NCBI RefSeq assembly: GCF_004402495.1
Contig: NZ_SOFH01000008.1
Span: 124,001 to 188,000 of the forward strand
From: Cryobacterium sp. HLT2-28
GTDB taxonomy: Bacteria > Actinomycetota > Actinomycetes > Actinomycetales > Microbacteriaceae
DNA: 64,000 bases
Direction of reading: 5' to 3'
Below the pieces are notes generated by a model, which saw only the letters and a list, made by a program, of their open reading frames with translations, was not told where the DNA came from and did no database searches. The translations under genes and the position numbers were made by a program. Numbering within the stretch: position 1 is the stretch's first letter; each line of letters begins with the position of its first letter. Positions 16,134-23,042 of the stretch are shown here, piece by piece.

Positions 16134-17065
16134 TCCGCGATGAAGCGGATGCCGTCCTGCAGACGGCTCCGCAGCTCGAACACCTTCTCGAAGCTGCCTC
16201 GCTCCATGCCGGGCAGGCCGTCGCGGAGCAGCCCGACCAGCCGTGACCGGGGGACGGTGATCACGGTGGGGCGCCGCCCGCGACCCGGAACCGTCAGCGG
16301 CTCCGCGACGGCGTCGTCGGGCAGCACGATCACGATCGCGGTGAACCGCACCCGGAGCGACCTGGCCAGGGCGCGGGCGGCAGCCGTGAAGTCGTCGACG
16401 GGGTGGTCTTCGTCGTGGAGGGCCTCGCCGACCAGCTCGCCGCGCCGCAACTGGACGGGTGCGCCCCAGTCTTCGGAGAGCACCCCGAACAGCCCGGCCG
16501 GCCCGAGCACGACATGGTCGATCTTGTCGACCTGGCCGCCCGCGGCAACGTCATGCCAGGCCGTGAAGCCGATGCCGAGTCCGCTGATCTGCTGGGCGGT
16601 GACCTCCTCGGCGAGGGCCTTCGCCAGGCAGTGACGGATCTCCCGCGGGGCCGACCGCACGAGCGCCGGCGCGTAGGGGTCCTCAATGGTGGTGCCACGG
16701 CCGGCCCACTCGCGCAGGAGGTCGAGGTAGCGCTGCCGGGCCAGCCCGCCCGGGTGGCCGTACATCCTCGCCTTGACCCCGGAGCGGGTGGCCTGGCCGG
16801 CGGTCTGCGCCGAGGCGTGGGCGGTGCGAACGGGCGGCTCACCGGAGTCCGGGTAGCGCCGGCGGTCGTAGGCGGCCCGGCTGTCCGGCGTGCCCACCCG
16901 TTCCCAGGCCACCTGCACCGCGTGGAACTGCACGGCGCTGCCGCCGACGTCGGGGTGCGTCTGGCGGAGCAGGCGGCGGTAGGCGCGGCGAAGTTCGTCG
17001 GCGCTCGCCGACGGCGTGACGCCCAACACCTCATATGGTGAAGCCGCGGCCGGGCTTTCAGACAT
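16130..17065 (-). CDS. J-domain protein with a NERD-like C-terminal domain
   Basis: A 311-residue protein. Residues about 8-70 form a J-domain (YEVLGVTPSASADELRRAYR with the HPD tripeptide in QTHPDVGG), the part that stimulates DnaK/Hsp70. There is no zinc-finger or DnaJ C-terminal substrate domain. Instead residues about 170-250 contain KIDHVVLGPAGLFGVLS, which recalls the nuclease-related domain (NERD) core. The usual downstream E-x-K of NERD nucleases is not obvious (SEDWGAPVQLRR), so nuclease activity is doubtful. I chose ATG 17065; a TTG at 17089 would add eight residues. Confidence 0.7.
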   Translation of the reverse strand: MSESPAAASPYEVLGVTPSASADELRRAYRRLLRQTHPDVGGSAVQFHAVQVAWERVGTPDSRAAYDRRRYPDSGEPPVRTAHASAQTAGQATRSGVKARMYGHPGGLARQRYLDLLREWAGRGTTIEDPYAPALVRSAPREIRHCLAKALAEEVTAQQISGLGIGFTAWHDVAAGGQVDKIDHVVLGPAGLFGVLSEDWGAPVQLRRGELVGEALHDEDHPVDDFTAAARALARSLRVRFTAIVIVLPDDAVAEPLTVPGRGRRPTVITVPRSRLVGLLRDGLPGMERGSFEKVFELRSRLQDGIRFIAD

Positions 17066-17197
17066 CCTCGCGGTCACTTTCAGGCTCAACGGTCGATTTT
17101 CCTGTGTTCACCCTACCGATGGTTGCTGGAATCTCGCCGCACGCGCCACGCTGCCGCCCAGCGGCACCCCCGCCGGTTTTTGTGGGACGATCAGCGG

Positions 17198-17845
17198 GTG
17201 AAGCCCATCGGAGTCCTGAAGGTCCACCGTTCGAGCACCCGCCTGGTCGTGATGGCCGTGCTGGGAATCGCGGCCGCGGTGCTGACCGGCCTCTCCGGCG
17301 ACTGGGCGCTGGCGCCGATCGCCGGCTGGGGCGTGGCCTGCGTCACCTACGTCACCTGGGTCTGGCTCACGATCGCCCCGATGGATGCCGCCACGACCGC
17401 CGGCCATGCGACGCGGGAAGACCCGTCGCGAGGGGTCGCCGACCTCCTCATCGTGCTGACCAGCCTGGCCAGCCTGGGCGCGGTCGCGTTCCTGCTGCTG
17501 GAGACCCGGACCACCGCCGGCCAGCAGGGCATCCAGGCCGGGGTGGCCGTGCTGAGCGTCGCGTTGTCCTGGGTCCTGCTGCACACGCTCTTCACGCTGC
17601 GGTACGCGTCGCTGTACTACTCCGGCGTCGACGGCGGGGTCTCCTTCAACCAGACGGCACCGCCGAGTTACGGGGACTTCGCCTATCTGGCCTTCACCCT
17701 GGGGATGACCTTCCAGGTGTCGGACACGAACATCGAGGACCATTCGGTGCGGATGACCGCGCTCCGCCACGGCCTGCTGTCCTACCTCTTCGGCTCGGTC
17801 ATCCTGGCGACCCTGATCAACCTCGTCGCCGGGCTCCTGCGCTGA
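17198..17845 (+). CDS. DUF1345 family membrane protein
   Basis: A 215-residue integral membrane protein with about five hydrophobic helices. It matches the DUF1345 pattern, notably the charged TIAPMDAATTAGHATREDPSR loop, the LLHTLFTLRYASLYYS helix end and the SYGDFAYLAFTLGMTFQVSD segment. Function is unknown, although the last motif superficially resembles a pore-like region. The start GTG 17198 lies 6 nt after a weak -10 (GACGAT). It is convergent with the SMP-30 family gene, with 3 bp between. Confidence 0.82.
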   Translation: MKPIGVLKVHRSSTRLVVMAVLGIAAAVLTGLSGDWALAPIAGWGVACVTYVTWVWLTIAPMDAATTAGHATREDPSRGVADLLIVLTSLASLGAVAFLLLETRTTAGQQGIQAGVAVLSVALSWVLLHTLFTLRYASLYYSGVDGGVSFNQTAPPSYGDFAYLAFTLGMTFQVSDTNIEDHSVRMTALRHGLLSYLFGSVILATLINLVAGLLR

Positions 17846-17848
17846 CGC

Positions 17849-18694
17849 TCAGCCGGCGAACTCCCGAACGGGCCGTCCGGTGACCCCCACGTCGGCCACG
17901 AACAGGGAGCCTGCCAGGGAGTCTTCCCCGGGGACCAGGTCCTCGCGCGACGTGGTGATGAACAGCCGGTCGAGCAAGGGACCACCGAACGTGCAGGCGG
18001 TGACCCGGTGCGCACCGACCTCGACGACTCCGTCGAGGATGCCGTCCGGCGTGTAGCGCCGCACGGCCCCTCCCGCGTAGAGCGCCACCCAGACGCATCC
18101 CTCGCTGTCGACGGTCAGTCCGTCGGGGTAGCCGGCGTCGGCGGGGATCTCAGCGAAGGTGCGCAACCCGGTCAGGCCGGATTCAGCGTCGTAGTCGAAG
18201 ACGGCGACCCGGCCGGTGGAAGTGTCGTTGTAGTAGGCCAGGGAACCGTCCGGGCTCCACTCCAGCCCGTTGGAGATCGTCAGGTCCTCCTGGACCACGG
18301 CGACCCGGCCGTCGGCCTCGAGCCGGTACAGCGACCCGGCCCCTGCCCGCTGGTCCCAGGCCATCGAGCCGCAGTAGAACCGGCCGTGCGGGTCGCAGCC
18401 GCCCTCGTTCATCCGCATGCCGGGGCCACTCCACAACGGGTCGTGCCGGGTCAGGTCACCGGCGGCGTCCTCGAGGGCGAACCCGCGTTCGAGGGCGATC
18501 ACCGCGCCGCCCGACGCCCGGGGTCGCAGCGCAGCCACGAACGGGCCGACGTTGCGGCGGTTGACCGTGTCGCCGTCGAGCGACAGGATATCGCCGGCGA
18601 ACATGTCCACCCAGCGCAGGCCGCCCCAGGCGTCCGACCAGACCGGACCCTCGGCGTGGAAGGCGACCGGGTCGGTGAATTGCTCGGCGAGCAC
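17849..18694 (-). CDS. SMP-30/gluconolactonase family protein
   Basis: A 281-residue six-bladed beta-propeller of the SMP-30/LRE family. The metal ligands typical of the family are visible: E in AEGPVWSD, N in ISNGLEWSPDG and D in GYPDGLTVDSEG; RMNEGGCDPHGRFYCGSM is the conserved central segment. Members are Ca/Zn-dependent lactonases that open sugar lactones. No sugar operon is adjacent, so the substrate is open. The GTG start at 18694 lies 6 bp after the stop of the small membrane protein gene, suggesting co-transcription. Confidence 0.85.
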   Translation of the reverse strand: MLAEQFTDPVAFHAEGPVWSDAWGGLRWVDMFAGDILSLDGDTVNRRNVGPFVAALRPRASGGAVIALERGFALEDAAGDLTRHDPLWSGPGMRMNEGGCDPHGRFYCGSMAWDQRAGAGSLYRLEADGRVAVVQEDLTISNGLEWSPDGSLAYYNDTSTGRVAVFDYDAESGLTGLRTFAEIPADAGYPDGLTVDSEGCVWVALYAGGAVRRYTPDGILDGVVEVGAHRVTACTFGGPLLDRLFITTSREDLVPGEDSLAGSLFVADVGVTGRPVREFAG

Positions 18695-18700
18695 GGCGGT

Positions 18701-18865
18701 CTAGTCGCGGAGCAGCTGGACCGGGATGTACACGGCGAGTGCGACGCAGAGAATTCCGGCGAAGAAGATCGGCAACTGGCCGGCGGTCACCGCGAAGGCG
18801 AGACCGAAAAGCCAGAATCCGAGGATGAAAATCGCCATGGCGACGATGAAGGCGACGACGTTCAT
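18701..18865 (-). CDS. Small two-helix membrane protein
   Basis: A 54-residue protein from ATG 18865 with AGAGGA about 8 nt upstream. Two hydrophobic helices (VVAFIVAMAIFILGFWLFGLA and IFFAGILCVALAVYIPVQLL) are joined by a short polar turn. No family is recognised beyond similar small actinobacterial membrane proteins. It precedes the SMP-30 gene on the same strand by 6 bp. Confidence 0.65.
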   Translation of the reverse strand: MNVVAFIVAMAIFILGFWLFGLAFAVTAGQLPIFFAGILCVALAVYIPVQLLRD

Positions 18866-18959
18866 GGGGGTGGTCCTCTCGAGCGGTGCCCGCACAGGTT
18901 CGCCGGGCCGATGAGTCGAGCGTACCGGCTGGACGACCCGGGGAGGGAACGTGCGGCGG

Positions 18960-19673
18960 TCAGCCCCCGGTTCGAGCGCCGACAGGTTCGATCAGCTCGG
19001 GGCCGTTCCCCGTCACCGGGGCAACCTGATGGAAGCGGAGCGCCGCGCTCGGCTCCCGGGACGCGTCGACGGCCGCGTCGACGAGGGCCTGGTCGCCGAC
19101 AGTGTGCGGGTCGAGCCACTGGTCCCAGCATTCCTCGGGAAGCACCACCGGCATCCGGTCGTGGAGGCCGCGCAGGGGGCCGTCCGCGTCGGTGGTGAGG
19201 ATGGTCGCCGTGAGCACCCAGCGCGCCGGATCGTCGGCGGCGAGGACAGGATTGCGCCACCACGAATAGAGGCCGGCGAACGCGAGCGGCAGGCCGTCAT
19301 CCGAGTGGACGAAATAGGGCGTCTTCTCCGTGCCGACCGTGTGCCACTCGAAGTAGCCGGTCGCTGGGATGAGCGCGCGGCCGGACGCGACCGAGGCACG
19401 GAAGGTGGCCTTCTCCGCCGCCGTCTCGGCGCGGGCGTTGAAGGTGGGGTAACCGAGGGCGAGTTCGGTGGAGAAGGACGGCACGAGGGACCAGCGGGCG
19501 GATTCGAGGCGGCGCACGACGGACCCGGACTTCGCCGATTCGACCACGATCAGAATCTGCTCGGTCGGTTTGATGTTCCAGGAGGGCTCAGGGAGGTTCT
19601 CGCCCTCATGCGGGGCGTCGAACATGGCGGCGAGGTCAGGCGCCGTATCCGTGATGATGAATCGCCCGCACAT
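18960..19673 (-). CDS. SOS response-associated peptidase, YedK/HMCES family
   Basis: A 237-residue protein beginning MCGRF, where C2 is the catalytic cysteine that crosslinks to abasic sites in single-stranded DNA. Other family residues are present: the WNIKPTEQ and SLVPSF segments, NARAET, YFEW with the active glutamate, and LHDRMPVVL with the active histidine. It shields abasic sites at replication forks. The ATG lies exactly 6 nt after a TAGCCT -10 hexamer, so the mRNA is probably leaderless; this also leaves C2 intact at the N-terminus. No SOS box is seen at its own promoter, but the mutagenesis operon begins about 1 kb away. Confidence 0.95.
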   Translation of the reverse strand: MCGRFIITDTAPDLAAMFDAPHEGENLPEPSWNIKPTEQILIVVESAKSGSVVRRLESARWSLVPSFSTELALGYPTFNARAETAAEKATFRASVASGRALIPATGYFEWHTVGTEKTPYFVHSDDGLPLAFAGLYSWWRNPVLAADDPARWVLTATILTTDADGPLRGLHDRMPVVLPEECWDQWLDPHTVGDQALVDAAVDASREPSAALRFHQVAPVTGNGPELIEPVGARTGG

Positions 19674-19706
19674 AGCGACAGGCTACTACCGCCGCTGCCG
19701 GTTGCC

Positions 19707-19760
19707 GCGCGCCGGGGCACTGGCGGGCGCGCGCCGGGGCACTGGCGGGCGCGCGCCGGC
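19707..19760. repeat. 22 bp tandem repeat in the YedK/slipin intergenic region
   Basis: A GC-rich 22 bp unit containing GCGCGCCGGGGCACTGGCGG occurs twice in tandem, followed by a partial third copy (GCGCGCCGGCGG). It lies between the divergent YedK and slipin genes, about 50-100 bp before the slipin start. Confidence 0.7.
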
Positions 19761-19811
19761 GGGAGCAGAATCGGAGCGTCGGCGCCGGTGCGCCGCGGAG
19801 GAGAGCTCCCC

Positions 19812-20615
19812 ATGGTCGTGTTCATCGTGGTTCTGGCGGTCGTGCTCGTGCTGGCGCTCATCGTCGCCGCGAATTCGATCCGGGTGATCAAACAGTACGA
19901 AAAGGGCGTAGTGCTCCGGTTCGGTCGCCTAATCGGCACGCGCCCGCCCGGCCTGACCTTCATCATCCCGTTCGTCGACGTGCTGCACCGGGTGGCCCTG
20001 CGGATCGTGACCCTGCCGATCCAGTCCCAGGGCATCATCACCCGGGACAACGTCAGTGTGGGGGTGTCCGCGGTCGCCTACTTCCGGATCGTCGACCCCG
20101 TGAAGTCGGTGATCGCGATCGAGAATGTGCACGCCGCGATCGACCAGATCGCCCAGACCACGCTGCGGAAGGTCGTCGGCCAGCACACCCTGGATGAAAC
20201 CCTCGCCGAGACGGACATCCTCAACGTCAACATTCGCGAGATCCTCGACGTGCAGACGCTGGACTGGGGCGTGGAGGTCACCCTCGTCGAGCTCAAGGAC
20301 ATCCTGCTCCCCGACTCGATGAAGCGGGCGATGGCCAGGCAGGCCGAGGCCGAACGGGAGAAACGGGCGAAGATCATCAACGCCGAGGGCGAGTCCCTTG
20401 CCGCGGCCGCACTCGGCGACGCATCGGACACGATGATGGCCCACCCGCTGGCCCTGCAGCTGCGGAACCTGCAGAGCCTCGTCGAGATCGGGGTCGACAA
20501 GAACACCGTGGTCGTCTTCCCGGCGCCCCTGATGAGCACAATCGGTGAACTCGGTGCCTTCCTGGCCCGCGAGGCGGCCGCGGCGACCGGAAACGCCGCC
20601 GAGAAAGACCATTGA
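19812..20615 (+). CDS. Slipin/stomatin-like SPFH (band 7) membrane protein
   Basis: A 267-residue protein with one N-terminal membrane helix (VVFIVVLAVVLVLALIVAAN) followed by the SPFH domain (IRVIKQYEKGVVLRFGRLIG, TFIIPFVDVLHRV, DNVSVGVSAVAYFRI) and a charged coiled coil (AMARQAEAEREKRAKIINAE). These proteins scaffold membrane microdomains. A partner NfeD-like protease is usual for one slipin class but is absent here. The ATG at 19812 follows a GGAGGAGAG site. The next gene, imuA', has its own SOS promoter right after this stop. Confidence 0.9.
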   Translation: MVVFIVVLAVVLVLALIVAANSIRVIKQYEKGVVLRFGRLIGTRPPGLTFIIPFVDVLHRVALRIVTLPIQSQGIITRDNVSVGVSAVAYFRIVDPVKSVIAIENVHAAIDQIAQTTLRKVVGQHTLDETLAETDILNVNIREILDVQTLDWGVEVTLVELKDILLPDSMKRAMARQAEAEREKRAKIINAEGESLAAAALGDASDTMMAHPLALQLRNLQSLVEIGVDKNTVVVFPAPLMSTIGELGAFLAREAAAATGNAAEKDH

Positions 20616-20646
20616 CTTAATCGAAGATACGTTCGATTATATTGGT
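20613..20646 (+). promoter_or_regulatory. LexA-controlled promoter of the imuA'-imuB-dnaE2 operon
   Basis: A near-perfect actinobacterial SOS box, TCGAAGATACGTTCGA, occupies 20621-20636 (consensus TCGAAC-N4-GTTCGA, one mismatch). It sits between TTGACT (20613-20618) and a -10 GATTAT (20635-20640, 16 bp spacer). Six nucleotides after that -10 comes the in-frame GTG of imuA' at 20647, so LexA binding would block the promoter and the transcript would be leaderless. Confidence 0.9.
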
Positions 20647-21387
20647 GTGTCCAGTGCAACCGCCACCTCCTCGTCACCGTCCGGTCGCGCGCCTGCGTCC
20701 GGGCTCCAGGACCAGATCGACGCGATGCAGGCCACGCGACTCGGCGGCCTTCTGCCGACCCTGCCGGCCCTGGCCGGACTCTTCCCCGGCGGAGGGCTGC
20801 GGCACGGGTGCGTCTACACGGTACCGAACTCCACCGCGCTGGTGATGGCGCTCCTCGCCGCCCCGTCGCGGGACGGCGCATGGTGCGGGGTCGTCGGCCT
20901 GCCCGACTTCGGAATCGAAGCAGCCGCGGGCCTCGGAATCGCCCTGGACCGCCTCGTCCAGGTTCCGCGGCCCGGTGATCGCTGGCTGGCCGTGACGGCC
21001 GCACTCGTGGACGCCCTGCCGGTCGTGGCCGTGCGCCCGCCGGCCCCGGCCCGCTCCGCGGATGCCGCCCGCCTCGCCGCGCGGCTCCGCCAGCGCGGCG
21101 GTGTCCTCCTCGTCGCCGGACCCTGGACCGCGTGCGAGGCGGAGCTGACCATCGCGGCACGGCATTGTGAGGGGCTGGGCCCTGGCCATGGGTCCCTGTC
21201 CGGGATGAGCGTCACCGTCGTTGCCGCGGCCGGGCACGGCGGAGGAATGACGCGAAAGGCCTCGGTGGTCCTCGCGGGTGGTGGGCCGCACCCCTCGAAC
21301 GACGCGGCCGGGCTGCCCCACCTGCCGGCAGGCCGGTCCGGGGCTGCGTGGGACGAGGCCGGGTTCCTGCGGGAAGGGACAGGCTGA
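20647..21387 (+). CDS. imuA': Mutasome accessory protein ImuA' (RecA-like)
   Basis: A 246-residue protein, the first gene of the SOS mutagenesis operon. Its RecA-like core is weak: LFPGGGLRHGCVYTVPNSTALVMALLA stands where a Walker A region would be, but lacks the GKT, as in mycobacterial ImuA'. In mycobacteria ImuA' binds ImuB and is needed for damage-induced mutagenesis with DnaE2. I set the start at GTG 20647 from the promoter geometry; a longer in-frame reading back to 20545 would run through the SOS box and the end of the slipin gene. Confidence 0.85.
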   Translation: MSSATATSSSPSGRAPASGLQDQIDAMQATRLGGLLPTLPALAGLFPGGGLRHGCVYTVPNSTALVMALLAAPSRDGAWCGVVGLPDFGIEAAAGLGIALDRLVQVPRPGDRWLAVTAALVDALPVVAVRPPAPARSADAARLAARLRQRGGVLLVAGPWTACEAELTIAARHCEGLGPGHGSLSGMSVTVVAAAGHGGGMTRKASVVLAGGGPHPSNDAAGLPHLPAGRSGAAWDEAGFLREGTG

Positions 21388-21389
21388 CC

Positions 21390-22982
21390 GTGGCCGGGCC
21401 TGAGCCTCCGCCGACCCTGTCCTCACCCTCGAGGACGATCGTGCTCTGGTGCCCGGACTGGCCTGTCGCCGCCGCCCGCGCGGAGACCGGTCTCCCCCGC
21501 GATGCGCCGCTGGCCTTGATCTCCCAGGGAACGGTATTCGCCTCGTCGGCGTCGGCGCGGGCTGACGGGGTGCGGCGCGGGCTGACGCTCCGCGAGGCGC
21601 AATACCGGTGCGGAACCCTCGTCGCGCTGCCCCACGACCCGCGGCTCGACGAGCGGGCGTTCGAGCCCGTGCTGGCCCGACTCGAGGAGGTCGCCCCCGG
21701 CGTGGCGACGATCCGCCCAGGCACCGGCGCCGTGCGGGCCCGGGGTCCCGCCCGGTACTACGGCGGTGAGGAGCCGGCCGGGCAATCCATGCGTGACGCT
21801 GTCCTCGACCTCGGGGTCGCCGATGCCCGGGTCGGCATCGCCGACGGGCCGTTCGCCGCTGAGCAGGCCGCGCGGAGCGCGCAACGGGCGGAGGTCCGGG
21901 CGGTGCCGCCCGGACACTCATCCGGCTTCCTGGCCGGAATGCCGGTCGCCCTGGTCGTGGACGCGCGGCTGACCATGCTGCTGCGCCGCCTGGGCGTGCA
22001 CACGCTGGGCGACCTCGCCGCCCTTCCCGCCGCGCAGGTCGCGCAGCGGTTCGGGCCCGCGGGCCTGGCGGCGCAGGCGCAGGCCCGCGGCGTCGATCCG
22101 GCACCCTTGCCGGCCAGGGTGCCGCCCCCGCAGCGCGACCTGCTGCTCCGGTTCGAGCCTCCCCTCGACCGGATCGACCAGGTCGCCTTCGCGGCGCGCG
22201 CGCCGGCCGACAGTTTCGTCGACGGCCTCGCCGGCGCCCACCTGGTCTGCACGACCCTCCGGGTCGAGGTCGGCCTGGACTCCGGCCGGATGCTCGGCCG
22301 CAGCTGGCGGCATCCGCGCTGGTTCGACGCCGCCGACGTCGTCGACCGGGTGCGCTGGCAGCTGCAGGGCAGCGGGGCCGGCGATCCCGGGCTCGACTCG
22401 GCGGTGTGCTGGCTCCGGATCCTCCCGGAGGAGGTCGACGGCGCCGGCAACCACGAGCCGGGGCTCTGGGGCTCCGGACCGGACGAACGCATCCATCACG
22501 CCCTGTCCCGGGTGCAGAGCCTGCTGGGGCACGAGGGGGTGGTCACGGCCGTGGTCGGCGGCGGCAGGCTGCTCGCCGAGCGCCAGGTCTTCGTCCCCTG
22601 GGGCGATGCGCCGGCCGGCCCTCGCGCCGGGCCGGCCGGGGCCGCCGCTGCCCCGTGGCCGGGGAGCCTGGCGGGGCCCCTGCCGGCAACCGTGTTCCGG
22701 GAACGACGACCGGTCGGCCTGCTCACCCAGGACGGGAGCCAGGTCGACGTGGACGAGCGCGGTCTCCTCCCGGCAGATCCCGTACAGTTCTCCCCCTCCG
22801 GGCAGAAAGACGACCTGCGATCGGTGGCCGCCTGGGCCGGTCCCTGGCCCGTGCATGAGGGCTGGTGGCGACCCGGAGGCGGGCGCCGGGTCGATCGCGT
22901 GCAGATCGTCGACGCCGACGGCGCCGCCTGGCTGCTCCACTTCGACGACCGGCGCTGGTGGGCGGAGGCCCACTATGACTGA
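21390..22982 (+). CDS. imuB: ImuB, catalytically inactive Y-family polymerase hub
   Basis: A 530-residue Y-family polymerase homologue starting GTG 21390, 2 bp after the imuA' stop. The position of the catalytic DxD of true Y polymerases reads VLWCPDWPVAAA, the usual ImuB form without a working active site. The palm/finger region (FASSASARADGVRRGLTLREAQ) and helix-hairpin-helix segment (LRRLGVHTLGDLAALPAAQVAQRFG) are intact. A GLWG stretch in the C-terminal part corresponds to the beta-clamp motif of mycobacterial ImuB but lacks the leading Gln, so clamp binding may be weak or use another site. ImuB links DnaE2 and ImuA' to the clamp. Confidence 0.92.
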   Translation: MAGPEPPPTLSSPSRTIVLWCPDWPVAAARAETGLPRDAPLALISQGTVFASSASARADGVRRGLTLREAQYRCGTLVALPHDPRLDERAFEPVLARLEEVAPGVATIRPGTGAVRARGPARYYGGEEPAGQSMRDAVLDLGVADARVGIADGPFAAEQAARSAQRAEVRAVPPGHSSGFLAGMPVALVVDARLTMLLRRLGVHTLGDLAALPAAQVAQRFGPAGLAAQAQARGVDPAPLPARVPPPQRDLLLRFEPPLDRIDQVAFAARAPADSFVDGLAGAHLVCTTLRVEVGLDSGRMLGRSWRHPRWFDAADVVDRVRWQLQGSGAGDPGLDSAVCWLRILPEEVDGAGNHEPGLWGSGPDERIHHALSRVQSLLGHEGVVTAVVGGGRLLAERQVFVPWGDAPAGPRAGPAGAAAAPWPGSLAGPLPATVFRERRPVGLLTQDGSQVDVDERGLLPADPVQFSPSGQKDDLRSVAAWAGPWPVHEGWWRPGGGRRVDRVQIVDADGAAWLLHFDDRRWWAEAHYD

Positions 22983-23042
22983 GCGACCCTGGCCCCTCAC
23001 GTCGTTCAGGCCCCGCGGCCTGAATCCGGAAGGACAACCCTG

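Noticed and set aside
16130..17065. The J-domain protein as a canonical DnaJ co-chaperone
   Set aside because: It lacks the G/F region, the CxxCxGxG zinc finger and the C-terminal substrate domain.
20545..20646. A longer imuA' starting at 20545 inside the slipin gene
   Set aside because: It would translate through the SOS box and promoter and overlap the slipin C-terminus; the leaderless GTG at 20647 fits the promoter geometry.
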